Assembly: GCA_040757335.1 (NCBI GenBank)
Contig: JBFLXB010000001.1
Span: forward strand, 124,001 to 188,000
Length of the DNA: 64,000 bases
Direction: 5' to 3'
DNA from: Nitrospirota bacterium
Lineage (GTDB): Bacteria > Nitrospirota > Nitrospiria > 2-01-FULL-66-17
The notes beneath the pieces were generated by a model that saw nothing but the letters and a program-made list of their open reading frames with translations, was not told where the DNA came from and did no database searches. Position numbers and translations under genes: made by a program. Below, in pieces: positions 41,352 to 51,306 of this stretch; positions within the stretch are counted from its first letter, which is position 1; each line of letters opens with the position of its first letter.

Positions 41352-43495
41352 ATGGGCTCGTCCCTGCGTTCTCCTTGGGCGGCAAGGCGGAACACGGCGA
41401 GGGAGCGCGCCTGCAGGTCGTACGCGCGTCCCCCGCGTTCGAGATGGTTACGAGGCCGTTCGCGGTCGCGAGCCGTATCCATGACCGCGATCCACCGAGT
41501 TCCCGCCCGATGCGCGGGCAGTACAAACGGCACGGCCTCGTGGTGGGCGTTCAGCAGGATCAACAGCGTATCGTCCGCGATCGGTCTGCCGCTTTCGTCG
41601 GTTTCTTCAATGGCGTCACCCGAGAGGCGCATGCCCATCGAGCGCACGTGATCCGCCATCCACTCCTCATCGGTCATTTCCCGGCCGGACGAGGAGAACC
41701 ACGCGATGTCCTTGATCTCCGAGCCGCGAATCCGCCTGCCCTGAAAGAACGTGCGCCGCCGCAGCACGGGATGTCGCCTGCGAAACGCAATGAGGCGGCG
41801 GGTGAACTCCAAGAACTGTCGCTGATCCTTGGTGAACTCCCAGTCGAACCAGTTCAGGTCGTTGTCTTGGCAGTAGGCGTTGTTGTTGCCTCGTTGGGTT
41901 CGCCCGAACTCGTCGCCCCCGCAGATCATCGGGACGCCCTGAGACACCATCAGCGTGGCCATGAAGTTCTTGCGCTGGCGCTCTCTCAGCCGGTTGACCT
42001 TCGGGTCGTCGGTCGGTCCTTCGACCCCGCAGTTCCAACTGTCGTTGTGGTTGCACCCGTCGCGGTTCTCTTCGTCGTTCGCCTCGTTGTGCTTTTCGTT
42101 GTAGCTCACGAGATCCTGCAACGTGAAGCCGTCGTGACACGTGACGAAGTTGATGCTGGCGTGCGGTCTGCGGCCCGTTTGCTCGTACAGATCGCTGCTG
42201 CCGGCCAGGCGGCTGGCGAGTTCGGCGACCTGCCTGCCCTCGCCCTTCCAAAACCGCCGGACCGTGTCGCGGTATTTCCCGTTCCACTCGGTCCACAACA
42301 CCGGGAAATTCCCGACTTGATAGCCCCCCTCGCCAAGGTCCCAGGGCTCGGCGATCAACTTGACCTGGGAGATGATGGGGTCCTGGTGGATGATGTCGAA
42401 GAACGCGCCGAGCCGGTCCACGTCGCGTAGCTCGCGAGCCAGCGTGCTCGCCAAGTCGAACCGGAAGCCGTCCACGTGCATGTCGGTGATCCAGTACCGG
42501 AGGCTGTCCATGATCAGTTGCAGGACCTGGGGATGCTGCATGTTGAGCGTGTTTCCGCATCCGGTGTAGTCGACGTAGTAACGGGGGTCGGTAGGCGACA
42601 GCCTGTAGTAGGCCGCGTTGTCGATGCCGCGAAGCGACAGCGTCGGTCCCAGGTGGTTGCCCTCCGCGGTGTGGTTATAGACCACATCGAGGATCACCTC
42701 GATGCCGGCCTGGTGGAGGGTGCGGACCATGGTCTTGAATTCCGACACCGGAGCCATCATGCCCGAGTGATAGCGGAGGTCCGGCGCGAAATACGAGAGG
42801 GTGTTGTAGCCCCAGTAGTTGACCAGTCCACGTTCGACCAGGCGGCGGTCGTCCACGTGGTGGTGCACGGGCAGCAGCTCGACGGCGGTGATGCCCAGTT
42901 CCTTGAGGTAGCGGATCACCGGTTCGGAGGCGAGTCCCGCGTAGGTGCCCCGAAACGGTTCGGCGATGTCGGGATGCCGCGCGGTCATTCCTTTGACGTG
43001 CGTCTCGTAAATGACGGTCTCGTGCCAGGGGGTCTTCGGGTGCCGGTCGTCGCCCCAGGTGAATGCGGGATCAACGACCCGAGCCAGGGGGGCGAACGCC
43101 GCGCTGTCGCGATCGTCCGGAACCAGATCTTCGTCGGGATTGCCGACCCGGTATGCGAAGAGCGAGTCGTCCCAACGGGCCTTCCGGGCGATGGCCTTCG
43201 CGTACGGGTCGACCAGCACCTTGGCCGGGTTAAAGCGATGGCCCGCGGCGGGATCGTACGGACCGTGAACCCGATACCCGTACAGCAATCCCGGACGCGC
43301 GTCCGGGAGGTAGACGTGCCAGATGCGGTTGGTTTGCTCCGTGATCCGGATGCGATGGATTTCTTTCTCCGAGTCCGCCGAGTCGAACAGGCACAGGTCC
43401 ACCCTGGTGGCGTTCTCGGAGAAGAGCGCAAAGTTCACCCCCTTCCCGTCCCAGGTCGTGCCGAGGGGATAGGGAGAGCCCGGCATCATCCGCAT
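41348..43495 (-). CDS. glgX: Glycogen debranching enzyme GlgX
   Basis: A 715-residue GH13 isoamylase-type enzyme. CBM48-like N-terminus [20 protein letters not shown]; catalytic Asp in [11 protein letters not shown], Glu in [19 protein letters not shown] and Asp in [10 protein letters not shown]. Typical [13 protein letters not shown] and [16 protein letters not shown] are present. It hydrolyses alpha-1,6 branches of phosphorylase-limited glycogen, releasing short maltodextrins that TreY could use. Start ATG 43495 (two further in-frame ATGs lie within the first four codons). It overlaps glgE. Confidence 0.97.
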   Translation of the reverse strand: MRMMPGSPYPLGTTWDGKGVNFALFSENATRVDLCLFDSADSEKEIHRIRITEQTNRIWHVYLPDARPGLLYGYRVHGPYDPAAGHRFNPAKVLVDPYAKAIARKARWDDSLFAYRVGNPDEDLVPDDRDSAAFAPLARVVDPAFTWGDDRHPKTPWHETVIYETHVKGMTARHPDIAEPFRGTYAGLASEPVIRYLKELGITAVELLPVHHHVDDRRLVERGLVNYWGYNTLSYFAPDLRYHSGMMAPVSEFKTMVRTLHQAGIEVILDVVYNHTAEGNHLGPTLSLRGIDNAAYYRLSPTDPRYYVDYTGCGNTLNMQHPQVLQLIMDSLRYWITDMHVDGFRFDLASTLARELRDVDRLGAFFDIIHQDPIISQVKLIAEPWDLGEGGYQVGNFPVLWTEWNGKYRDTVRRFWKGEGRQVAELASRLAGSSDLYEQTGRRPHASINFVTCHDGFTLQDLVSYNEKHNEANDEENRDGCNHNDSWNCGVEGPTDDPKVNRLRERQRKNFMATLMVSQGVPMICGGDEFGRTQRGNNNAYCQDNDLNWFDWEFTKDQRQFLEFTRRLIAFRRRHPVLRRRTFFQGRRIRGSEIKDIAWFSSSGREMTDEEWMADHVRSMGMRLSGDAIEETDESGRPIADDTLLILLNAHHEAVPFVLPAHRAGTRWIAVMDTARDRERPRNHLERGGRAYDLQARSLAVFRLAAQGERRDEPI

Positions 43496-43526
43496 GCGCT
43501 TCTTATAAATGCCAACCGCGGAGATG

Positions 43527-44396
43527 TCAACGGAATTGGTCGTTCAGCGACGACGCCCGGACGGGGGGGCGGCGGTCGACCGCCCAGCCGACCGCGGCGC
43601 CGAAGAAGAAGACTGCGGCACTGTAATACAGCCACAGGATAAACAAGACGAGACCTCCGATCGCGCCGTAGAGGACCGTCATGTGGCGTACGGAGGCGGC
43701 GTACCAGCCGAACGCCCAGCGGAAGATCTCCAGTAAGACCGTGGTCGTGAGCGCGGCGACGACGAGGCCGCGGGGCCGAAGCGATCGCGCCGGGCAGACG
43801 CGGTACACCAGATAGCAGAGCGCCAGGATGAACAGCGTGCCGAGAAGTTCGCTTGCGATGAACCAGTCGGAGCGGAGGATCGGTCCCACGAACGGGACGG
43901 AGTCGCCGGCTGCGCGGGCGGCTCCGAGCGCGGAGTTGAGGGCGATAGTCGCCGCGAACAGGGCCGCCAACAGGACGATCATCAGCGCGTCCACCCCCAT
44001 GCCCCTGAAGAAGCCCCGGCGTCGTTCGACGCCGAACAGCACGTTCAACGCGAAGCGGGCGGTGCCGAAGGTCGTGGTGCTGAACAGCGCGAACAGCACC
44101 AGTCCGTAGAGACCGAGTGCGCGCCGGTGCGCCGCCGCGGTGGCGAGGCCCTCGACGGCTGTCTGTTCGATGTCCGGGAGGATCTGTCGGAGGATCGCCT
44201 GGATCTCGGCCAAGGCGCGATCCGACTCCACCACGGTCTGTCCGAGCGCGGCCACGACGAGCAGGACCAGCGGGACCGAGTACAGCAGGAGACTGAACGC
44301 GAGCGCGGAGGCGAGAAAGAGGCCGTTGACGCTGAGAAATCGGCGGACCGCCTCCCGCAACACGAGCCACACCTCGGACACGACCGGGAGGTTCAC
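43527..44396 (-). CDS. YihY/BrkB family inner-membrane protein
   Basis: A 289-residue protein with about six membrane helices: [105 protein letters not shown] and [26 protein letters not shown]. The last is the family signature (G-x-x-x-x-x-x-W-x-Y-x-x). The family was once misnamed ribonuclease BN; its true role is unsettled, with transport and surfactant resistance proposed. It lies 25 bases downstream of the AI-2E-type gene. Confidence 0.88.
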   Translation of the reverse strand: MNLPVVSEVWLVLREAVRRFLSVNGLFLASALAFSLLLYSVPLVLLVVAALGQTVVESDRALAEIQAILRQILPDIEQTAVEGLATAAAHRRALGLYGLVLFALFSTTTFGTARFALNVLFGVERRRGFFRGMGVDALMIVLLAALFAATIALNSALGAARAAGDSVPFVGPILRSDWFIASELLGTLFILALCYLVYRVCPARSLRPRGLVVAALTTTVLLEIFRWAFGWYAASVRHMTVLYGAIGGLVLFILWLYYSAAVFFFGAAVGWAVDRRPPVRASSLNDQFR

Positions 44397-44421
44397 GGCG
44401 TCCGTATCCGGTCGGACGGGC

Positions 44422-45531
44422 TCATGGCGACGAGGGGAGGCCGGCGGCGCGATCCCGTTCTAGGATCACGATGCTCAGCGCGGCGACCAGCGGTCCCACG
44501 ATGATCCCGATCAGCCCGAAGACCTGCAGGCCTCCGAGCACGCTGAAGAACACCACCAGGGTGTGCAACTGCGAGCGCTCGCCGATCAAGATCGTGCGGG
44601 TGACGTAATCGAGAAAGGCGATGCCGATGCCTGCCGCGACCAGGACGGCCACCCCTCCGTACGCTTCCTGGAGGGCGAGGTACACGGCTGCGGGCGCCCA
44701 CACGAACGAGGCACCCAGAAGCGGGAGAAACGCCAAGACTCCCATGACCACGCCCCAGAGCACCGGCGCCGGGAGCCCGACGGCCCAGAACGCGAGCCCG
44801 CCGGCAAGACCCTCCAGGACCGCGATCAGGGTGTTGCCGAAGACCGAGCCGTGCACGACCTGTTGAAACCGCTCGACCACGATCCGCTGCTGCTCGGGTG
44901 GAAACGGCAGCGTGGCGTGAAGCCAATCGACCAACCGCTGACCGTCGCGGAAGAAGTAGAACATGGCCAGGAGCACGAACAGGAACTGCAGGAGCCCCAC
45001 CAGAACATTCGTCGCCACCCGTGTGAGTCTCTGGACCACGAAGCCGCCGAACTCCGCCAGATTGTCGGCGACTACGGACCGGAGATTGACGCCGGTCAGC
45101 TGTTCGTAGGTTTGAATCTTTGCAAGGACAGCGGTCGCCAGCGGGTGGTTCTGCCAGGTCTGGAGAACCCCACCCTGTTCCCTGACGGCCGTGACGATGG
45201 TCCGGTACGTCCGGGCGAGTTCCTCGCCGATTAGAATCAGCAGGTACAACAGCGGCAGGATTAGGCCGATCGTGACGGCACCACACATGAGCAAGGCGGC
45301 GAGGTTTTCGTGCCCGCGAACGAACCGAAGAACGGCACGGTAGGCAGGATGGAGACTATACGCCACGAGGGCGGCCCATGCCAACGCCGAGAAAAACGGG
45401 CTGAAGGTCACGAAAAGCAAATAGGCTGCTCCCAGGGTGACGGCCAGCGTCAACCAGCGAGCCAGTTGCGACGGCGGGACCGAGCGCGGGCTTACCGATG
45501 CGTCTGCAATTCGAGAAGGCGGTGAGTCCAT
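44422..45531 (-). CDS. AI-2E family transporter
   Basis: A 369-residue membrane protein of the AI-2E/PerM family. Seven to eight helices: N-terminal pair LTLAVTLGAAYLLFVTFSPF and ALAWAALVAYSLHPAYRAVL, a central cytoplasmic or periplasmic helical stretch (YRTIVTAVREQGGVL), then GLLQFLFVLLAMFYFFRDG and the conserved C-terminal cluster VFFSVLGGLQVFGLIGIIVGPL. Some members export autoinducer-2, others act as Na+(Li+)/H+ antiporters. The ion-transporter neighbours favour the second role, but this is inference. Start ATG 45531. Confidence 0.9.
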   Translation of the reverse strand: MDSPPSRIADASVSPRSVPPSQLARWLTLAVTLGAAYLLFVTFSPFFSALAWAALVAYSLHPAYRAVLRFVRGHENLAALLMCGAVTIGLILPLLYLLILIGEELARTYRTIVTAVREQGGVLQTWQNHPLATAVLAKIQTYEQLTGVNLRSVVADNLAEFGGFVVQRLTRVATNVLVGLLQFLFVLLAMFYFFRDGQRLVDWLHATLPFPPEQQRIVVERFQQVVHGSVFGNTLIAVLEGLAGGLAFWAVGLPAPVLWGVVMGVLAFLPLLGASFVWAPAAVYLALQEAYGGVAVLVAAGIGIAFLDYVTRTILIGERSQLHTLVVFFSVLGGLQVFGLIGIIVGPLVAALSIVILERDRAAGLPSSP

Positions 45532-45573
45532 CAGCGTGCCGTATTGATTCGCGGCGCCTCCTGCGCGGTGTGG

Positions 45574-47727
45574 TTACGGCGTTGCGGACGTTGGGGACGC
45601 CTCATTCAGCAATCGGTTGATGCCTTCCGCCCACCCGGAGGGTCCCGCGCCCGGCAGGTGGGTCAACCGTTCGAGCCGCAAGAGGCCTTTGCCCGGCGGG
45701 CCGTCGGATCGAGCCACCAGAAACGGTCGGTCCACGGCTTTCAGCATGGCGATGTCCGTCGAGGTGCTGCCGAACGCGGCCGTCCGGAAGCCGGAACCGC
45801 ACTGTTTCCGGAACAGCTCAATCAGGGCCCGGCAGGCGCGTCCCTTGTCAGTCCCGCCGGTCAAATGGAGAAACCGCACTCCGGCAACGACGGTCAGCCC
45901 GAGTTCCGCGGCGGCGTCGCGGATCTGCCCCAGGGTCTCGGGAGTCACCGGGACGCCCCCGTTTAACACGAACGGCTCGTCGTACTCGCGCTGCCGCGCC
46001 CGCTCGGCGCCGGGCTGTTCGAGTCCGGTGTGACGCACGATCTCCTCGATCGTCATATCGCCGAACCCGGTCAGCTTCAGATCGACCGCGCTCTCGATGG
46101 TTCGGAGCGCCTCGCGCAGGCGCGTATAGGGAACGCCATATTCGAGGACGTCGTAGCCGTTCCGTTTCGCCGGCGGAGCGGGCAGCGCCGGGAAATAGCC
46201 TTCCGGGATGTAGACCGCGCCCCCGCTTTCGACGATGAACGGATCTCGGTTGCCGATTTCGCGCCGGAGGTACTCGATTTCGGCACGCGTTTTCCCGGAA
46301 CAAATCACCAGGGGCACGCCTTCCTTCTGCAGGCGGTCCAGAGCCGGCCTGGATTCATCGAAGCGAAACGTCGTGGGATCGAGCAGGGCGCCGTCCAATT
46401 CCGTGAACACCGCCCAGCGCGGGGCTTGCGGGGGGGCGGGCGACTGCGCGGCGTCCTCGAACGACGGAGGGGCCGGTGCCTCGGCCCGCGCCGTGTCACG
46501 GCGCTGCTGCAGATACAGCGAAACCGTCATATGGAGGATCGAGAACCCGATCATCAAGAGGGCGTAGAGCGGAAAGGCCTCGGTGTTGGGGACCCCCTGC
46601 GCGGCGGGGACAAACGCCATGACCGCTGCGGACAACCCGCGCGGCAGCATGGCCACGATGGTTCGGCGATCGCGTGGGCTCCAGCTTCGTTTGAGCAGAC
46701 TCATACCGGCGGTGAGCCCCCACCGACAGCCCAGCACCGCCAGGAACAAGAGAAGGCTTCCGGCGGCGACCAACGGGGTCAGGCTGGCGAGGTTGAAAAT
46801 CAGGCCGAGCAGGACGTAGAAGAACGTCCGGACCAGGAACGAAAGCTCTTCGTTCAGTCTCCGGAGAAAGACGTCGATCGCGAAATTCGCGACCTCCAGA
46901 TTCCAGCCGATAATCCGTCGGACGTGCGCGTGCGCTCGGGCGACGACTTCCTCCATGTTGCCGAGCACCAGGCCGAAGAACAGGATCGTGATCGCGCCGT
47001 TCGCTCCCAACGCCTCGGCGGCGGAGTACAGGAGTAACACGGCGGCCAACGTGAGCATGTACGACAGCGGCTGGCCCTGGAGCATGCCCATGAATCGTGC
47101 CCACAACATCCCGGCGACAAGGGCGAGCAGCAACGCGTCCACGAACGCGTGGAGGATCAAGGGGACTATCGCGGTCTCCAGGGACGTGGGACTGACCAGC
47201 AAGTTGACGAAGATGAGCGCGGCGACGACCACGAACACGTCGGTAAAGGCCGATTCCAGACTCAACAAGATGCGCGTTTCGTCCGAAATCGATTTCATCT
47301 GCGTCACCACCGGAATCACCACCGCGCCGGTGGTTCCGCCGAGGATGACCCCGAGGAGGAAAGCGACCGTCCAGTCGCCCCCGAACACGCTCTGGTAGAC
47401 GACGGCGACGGCCGCGGCGCTGGCGCAGAACACGAGCGTGGTGTAGAGCAACGCGAACGGCGCTTCTCGAACCACCTTCAGGATCTTGAGATTCAGCCCG
47501 CCGTCGAACAGGATGATCAACAGGGCCAGGGTCCCGAAGAACGGCGCCGCGGCGGTCATCGACTCGGAGCTGACCACGCCCAATACCGGCCCGAGCAAAA
47601 CGCCCAACCCGATGAGGATGATGGCGTTGGGCACGCCGGTCTTCTTGAAGATCCACTCGCCGGCGAGCCCGACGAGAATGATCATGCCGACGAGACCCAA
47701 GACCGCAGGGACACCCAACTCAGCCAC
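45574..47727 (-). CDS. Cation/proton antiporter fused to a degenerate mannosyl-3-phosphoglycerate phosphatase domain
   Basis: A 717-residue two-part protein. Residues ~1-405 form a CPA-type antiporter with about 12 helices, including LLIILFDGGLNLKIL, GGTTGAVVIPVVTQM and the ion-site region LSLESAFTDVFVVVAAL. A proline-rich linker (APAPPSFEDAAQSPAPPQAP) follows. Residues ~440-717 match the HAD-IIB mannosyl-3-phosphoglycerate phosphatase family: VICSGKTRAEIEYLRREIG, PFIVESGGAVYIPEGYF, YDEPFVLNGG, GGTDKGRA and MLKAVDRPFLV. Motif I reads FTELDGALL, with Glu for the nucleophilic Asp, and motif IV reads FGSTSTD where the family has GDSxND. It is therefore probably a non-catalytic ligand-binding module controlling transport. 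GTG start. Assignment of both halves is solid; the sensor role is inference. Confidence 0.85.
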   Translation of the reverse strand: MAELGVPAVLGLVGMIILVGLAGEWIFKKTGVPNAIILIGLGVLLGPVLGVVSSESMTAAAPFFGTLALLIILFDGGLNLKILKVVREAPFALLYTTLVFCASAAAVAVVYQSVFGGDWTVAFLLGVILGGTTGAVVIPVVTQMKSISDETRILLSLESAFTDVFVVVAALIFVNLLVSPTSLETAIVPLILHAFVDALLLALVAGMLWARFMGMLQGQPLSYMLTLAAVLLLYSAAEALGANGAITILFFGLVLGNMEEVVARAHAHVRRIIGWNLEVANFAIDVFLRRLNEELSFLVRTFFYVLLGLIFNLASLTPLVAAGSLLLFLAVLGCRWGLTAGMSLLKRSWSPRDRRTIVAMLPRGLSAAVMAFVPAAQGVPNTEAFPLYALLMIGFSILHMTVSLYLQQRRDTARAEAPAPPSFEDAAQSPAPPQAPRWAVFTELDGALLDPTTFRFDESRPALDRLQKEGVPLVICSGKTRAEIEYLRREIGNRDPFIVESGGAVYIPEGYFPALPAPPAKRNGYDVLEYGVPYTRLREALRTIESAVDLKLTGFGDMTIEEIVRHTGLEQPGAERARQREYDEPFVLNGGVPVTPETLGQIRDAAAELGLTVVAGVRFLHLTGGTDKGRACRALIELFRKQCGSGFRTAAFGSTSTDIAMLKAVDRPFLVARSDGPPGKGLLRLERLTHLPGAGPSGWAEGINRLLNEASPTSATP

Positions 47728-47894
47728 GTCCTTTCGCGTTGGGTTCGGTGATCGACGCCGTCCGTGGAGCCATGACGCTGAGAAACAGGGGCGCCGGTGT
47801 GGGCGGATCCTTCGCGGCGGAGTCTAACACGGGCAGGACCGCGGCCGTCAACACGGCACCGCGAAGCGCCCGGCGGGTCGCCGGAACGATGGCC

Positions 47895-49751
47895 CTACGC
47901 CGGGAGGAACACGAAGGCTGGATAGCCGCTCACTTCGGCCGACACCCCGTCGGAGGTGATACGCACCGTGGACAACGAGGGGGACGTCCCTTTGCCGCCG
48001 AACATGGCATCTCCGGCGTCCAGGTGTCGGCGCCAGGCACCAACCGGTTCGTGGAGCGTCAGCGTGGTGGGCGTGGGAGAGAACCCCAGAATCACGAGGG
48101 CCGCTGATCCGTCTGGGCCTCGCCGGTGAACGATCAGCAGACGGTCCGATTCCCGCGTCCAGACCGTGTGCCTCGCCGTCTGCCCGGCGCCGAGCGCCGG
48201 GATGGAGACGCGAAGGGCGATTAGCGCGCGATACCAGCAGAGCAGGGCCTCCTGCTGGCGAGTGCGCGGACGGTCGCGTGTGAGTCGGGAGCGCTCGAAC
48301 GTGCCGGGGCTTTGCGGGTCCGGGATCTCGCCGGCCCACCCGAACGAGGCGAACTCCTCCGCTCGACCGCGTCGGACCGCTTCGACGAGGGCGGGATCGC
48401 CGTGGCTCACAAAGTACTGAAACGGGGCGGTCTCGGCGTACTCCTCGCCCATGAACAGCAGCGGAACGTTCGGCCCCAACAAGAGCGCGGCCGCCGCGAC
48501 CCTCAGCGCCTCGTGGGGGATCAACGTGCCGAGGCGATCACCCTGGGCGCGGTTTCCGACCTGGTCGTGGTTTTGCGCGGAGACCACTAGTTGGAAGGGC
48601 GGCCGATTGCGCGAGGAACTTCCGTGGCGACGGCGTCTGAAGACCGACCGCTGACCCGAATACACGAACCCTTCTCGGATTGCGGACGCAAGCTGTTCGA
48701 TCCGGCCGAAGTCCTGGTAGTAGCCCCTCCGTTCGCCGGTCAGGACGGTGTGCAATGCATGATGAAAATCGTCGTTCCATTGCCCGTCCAGACCGTAACC
48801 GCCTTCGGCTCGGGGCGCGATGACACGGACGTCGTTGAGGTCGCTCTCCGCGATCACCGGAACGATCCGGCCCAGTCCTTCGGCTTGCGCGTGCACGGCA
48901 TCGCCAAGTTCCTCCAGGATGTGCCGCGCGCCAAAATCGAAGATGCCGTGAATTGCGTCCAGGCGCAAGGCGTCCACGTGGTACTCGGTGATCCAATACA
49001 GCGCGTTGCTCACGATGTAGTGGCGAACCTGATCGCTGTCGGGTCCGTCGTAGTTGATGGCCTGACCCCAAGGGGTGCGATAGCGGTCGGTAAAGTAGGG
49101 GGCGAAATCCGCGAGGTAGTTTCCCTCCGGGCCCAGGTGATTGTAAACCACGTCGAGGATCACGGCCAAATCCTTGGCGTGGCACGCGTCGATTAGCCGC
49201 TTGAGGCCGTTGGGGCCGCCGTAGCTTGCCTGCGGCGCAAACGGGTAGGTGCCGTCGTACCCCCAGTTCCGCGTACCGGGAAACTGCGCCACCGGCATCA
49301 GCTCGATTGCGGTTACGCCGAGTTCGGTCCGAAGGTAGTCCAAATGAGGGATGATCGCGTCGAACGTGCCTTGGGCCGAAAACGTCCCGACGTGCAGCTC
49401 ATAGATAATCATGCGGTCCAGCGGGAGACCGCGCCAACGGGCGTCCGACCATTGGAACGCCTTCGGATCGACGACTTCGGACGGACCGTGCACGCCCTCG
49501 GGTTGGAATCGGGAGGCGGGATCGGGCCGCTCCACGCGGCCGTCAAGCACATACCAGTACCGGGACCCGGGCGCCACGTCGGCCACGAGGCCTTCGAAGT
49601 ACCCATCACCGGCGGGAGCCAGGGAAACGACCGGACGGCTGCCGCCGATGAGCCGGACACCGATGGTGGCTGCCCGAGGCGCCCACACCCGGAAACGAAC
49701 CGCCGACGGGCCCTGAACACCCGCCCCTAGATCCAGGGTCCACGCCGTCAA
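47895..49751 (-). CDS. treZ: Malto-oligosyltrehalose trehalohydrolase TreZ
   Basis: About 618 residues of GH13 subfamily 10. An N-terminal CBM48-like domain (VRFRVWAPRAATIGVRL) precedes the barrel: IIYELHVGTFSAQGTFD, VYNHLGPEGNYL, nucleophile in VDALRLDAIHGIFD, acid in IVPVIAESDLNDVRV, third Asp in VSAQNHDQVGNRA, plus GPNVPLLFMGEEYAET. It releases free trehalose from the product of TreY. The start is TTG 49751, inside the TTGA overlap with the UspA stop; the frame continues upstream but lies wholly within that gene and is not protein-like. A 168-base gap separates it from the antiporter fusion. Confidence 0.95.
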   Translation of the reverse strand: MTAWTLDLGAGVQGPSAVRFRVWAPRAATIGVRLIGGSRPVVSLAPAGDGYFEGLVADVAPGSRYWYVLDGRVERPDPASRFQPEGVHGPSEVVDPKAFQWSDARWRGLPLDRMIIYELHVGTFSAQGTFDAIIPHLDYLRTELGVTAIELMPVAQFPGTRNWGYDGTYPFAPQASYGGPNGLKRLIDACHAKDLAVILDVVYNHLGPEGNYLADFAPYFTDRYRTPWGQAINYDGPDSDQVRHYIVSNALYWITEYHVDALRLDAIHGIFDFGARHILEELGDAVHAQAEGLGRIVPVIAESDLNDVRVIAPRAEGGYGLDGQWNDDFHHALHTVLTGERRGYYQDFGRIEQLASAIREGFVYSGQRSVFRRRRHGSSSRNRPPFQLVVSAQNHDQVGNRAQGDRLGTLIPHEALRVAAAALLLGPNVPLLFMGEEYAETAPFQYFVSHGDPALVEAVRRGRAEEFASFGWAGEIPDPQSPGTFERSRLTRDRPRTRQQEALLCWYRALIALRVSIPALGAGQTARHTVWTRESDRLLIVHRRGPDGSAALVILGFSPTPTTLTLHEPVGAWRRHLDAGDAMFGGKGTSPSLSTVRITSDGVSAEVSGYPAFVFLPA

Positions 49752-50593
49752 CGCCGAAACACCAAGACCGACGCCGGACTCTGCAGGATCACTTCGTGGG
49801 AAACGGTGCCGAGCAGGAAGCGTTTCAGGCCGGTCAGTCCCCTGGAGCCGACGACCACCAGCCCCGCGTGCTTGCGTCGGGCGATCCGCGCGATCTCGTT
49901 CGCAGGACGGCCAGTCGCGAACTCGACGTGGTCCGCGAGGCCGGCGCGGCGCATGACTCTGGCGCAACGCTCTCTGACAAGGGCCTTGGCCGACGCGGGC
50001 ACCGGTATGCGATCGGGGAATTCCCACACGCACACCGCGGTGGCGCGAATCTGCCGCCTTGCGAGCATCGCTCCGACGAAGGCGGCGGCGTCCGCGGCGT
50101 ACGGCGAGCCATCGAGCGCCATGAGCACGTTCTTCAGGTGTCTCGGCGGCTCTTTGACGACGAGGACCGAACAGGGGGCGTAGGTGGTCACCCGATGGGA
50201 GACGCTGCCCATGACAAATCTCTGGAGGTGCCCGAGCCCTCGCGATCCCACCACGATGAGCTCCGCCTTCCGCCGTTTCGCGGTGGCAAGAATCGTGTCC
50301 GCCGCGGGCCCTTCCTCAACCACGGCTCGGACCCGTGTCCATCGTTTGCGAAGACGTTCCAGCGGTCGTTTCACGAGCGCGTGCCCGCGCTCGCGTTTTT
50401 CTGCGACCTGCTCACGCAAGGCGGTGCTGTATGCGTGCCGCTCCGTCGGGGTCAACATGGCGCGGACCTCGGGCAGGGGTTCGACCACATGGAGCACGGT
50501 GATCGTCGGCGCCTTCGCCAGCGGAAGGGCCGACAACAGAGCGGTCGCCCACGCGGCGTGTTCTGAACCGTCGACGGCAAGGAGAATATTCAT
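49748..50593 (-). CDS. Tandem universal stress protein (UspA) domains
   Basis: About 281 residues made of two UspA domains in tandem. Each has the N-terminal strand with Asp (ILLAVDGSEHAAWA and VLMALDGSPYAADA) and the ATP-binding loop G-x2-G-x9-G-[ST] (VVGSRGLGHLQRFVMGSVSH and VVGSRGLTGLKRFLLGTVSH). Both loops are intact, so ATP binding is expected. ATG 50593 precedes the first strand; GTG 50605 is an alternative. It is the first gene of the minus-strand group and its stop overlaps treZ. General stress role; molecular function unknown. Confidence 0.93.
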   Translation of the reverse strand: MNILLAVDGSEHAAWATALLSALPLAKAPTITVLHVVEPLPEVRAMLTPTERHAYSTALREQVAEKRERGHALVKRPLERLRKRWTRVRAVVEEGPAADTILATAKRRKAELIVVGSRGLGHLQRFVMGSVSHRVTTYAPCSVLVVKEPPRHLKNVLMALDGSPYAADAAAFVGAMLARRQIRATAVCVWEFPDRIPVPASAKALVRERCARVMRRAGLADHVEFATGRPANEIARIARRKHAGLVVVGSRGLTGLKRFLLGTVSHEVILQSPASVLVFRR

Positions 50594-50931
50594 CGGTGCG
50601 TGCACGAACGAGAAAAGGCAAGTATTCTCTCACGTCGGCGAGATAAAGGAAAGCCGTGCCACAATCGGCGTGCTCAACCCGCGTCGAGAAACCTCTTGAC
50701 CGGTGAGGCCGCTTCTGTCGTAAGATAGCGGCGGCTCACAGATCATTTCACCGTTGTCGTGAGTCGACCGGCCGCGGATGCGGCCGCGTAGTGTACCTCA
50801 AGCGTTTTCCGTTGTCAGCGCTCGATAACGGTATATTCCGACGGACTTTGCGTTCTTCGACATCCCGGTACGCGTCATCGGCCCGCCGTGCGTCGGAGGT
50901 GAATTGGTGATCGCCCCCTACGAGGGATTCT
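50594..50931. promoter_or_regulatory. Divergent intergenic region with candidate plus-strand promoter
   Basis: This gap of 338 bases separates the UspA gene (minus) from the DUF948 gene (plus). TTGACC (50696-50701) and TAAGAT (50721-50726), with a rather long 19-base spacer, could drive the plus-strand genes through a leader of about 200 bases. No terminator, small gene or clear minus-strand promoter was recognised. Confidence 0.4.
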
Positions 50932-51306
50932 GTGATCATTGAAGTGGCGGCGGTTGTGATTGCATTCTGCCTGGTGGTCATTACCGTGGTCGCCGTGGTC
51001 GCTCTGCTGCGTGTCAACGCGGCGGCGGAAAAGATCGAGCGGCTGCTCACAACGCTGGATGCCGAAATCCGTCCGGTTACCCGCGCGGTCAGCCGGACGG
51101 CCGACTACCTCTCGGAGGCGTTGTCGGTGGTGCGGAGGAGGGTCCACCGGACCGACGACGCCTTGGACGCGGTCACGCATCGCCTGGTTCGTTTGAGCGA
51201 CCGATTGTTCACCCCGTTGGAGGATGTTGCGGCGCTCCTCCACGGCGTAGGAGTCGGTCTTCGTTACCTGCTTTACCCGCGCCGCAGAAAGGAAAGGGAT
51301 TCGTGA
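50932..51306 (+). CDS. DUF948-type membrane-anchored coiled protein
   Basis: A 124-residue protein starting at GTG 50932. One N-terminal helix (AAVVIAFCLVVITVVAVVALL) is followed by an alpha-helical stretch (AEKIERLLTTLDAEIRPVTRAV) typical of DUF948 proteins, and a basic end (YPRRRKERDS). The family is associated with general stress and the cell envelope, with no known biochemical activity. Its stop overlaps the YtxH start in a TGATG junction. Confidence 0.8.
   Translation: MIIEVAAVVIAFCLVVITVVAVVALLRVNAAAEKIERLLTTLDAEIRPVTRAVSRTADYLSEALSVVRRRVHRTDDALDAVTHRLVRLSDRLFTPLEDVAALLHGVGVGLRYLLYPRRRKERDS

Noticed and set aside
50696-50726. TTGACC-19-TAAGAT as a confident promoter
   Set aside because: The spacer is two bases longer than ideal and the leader would be about 200 bases, so it is kept only as a candidate within the intergenic entry.
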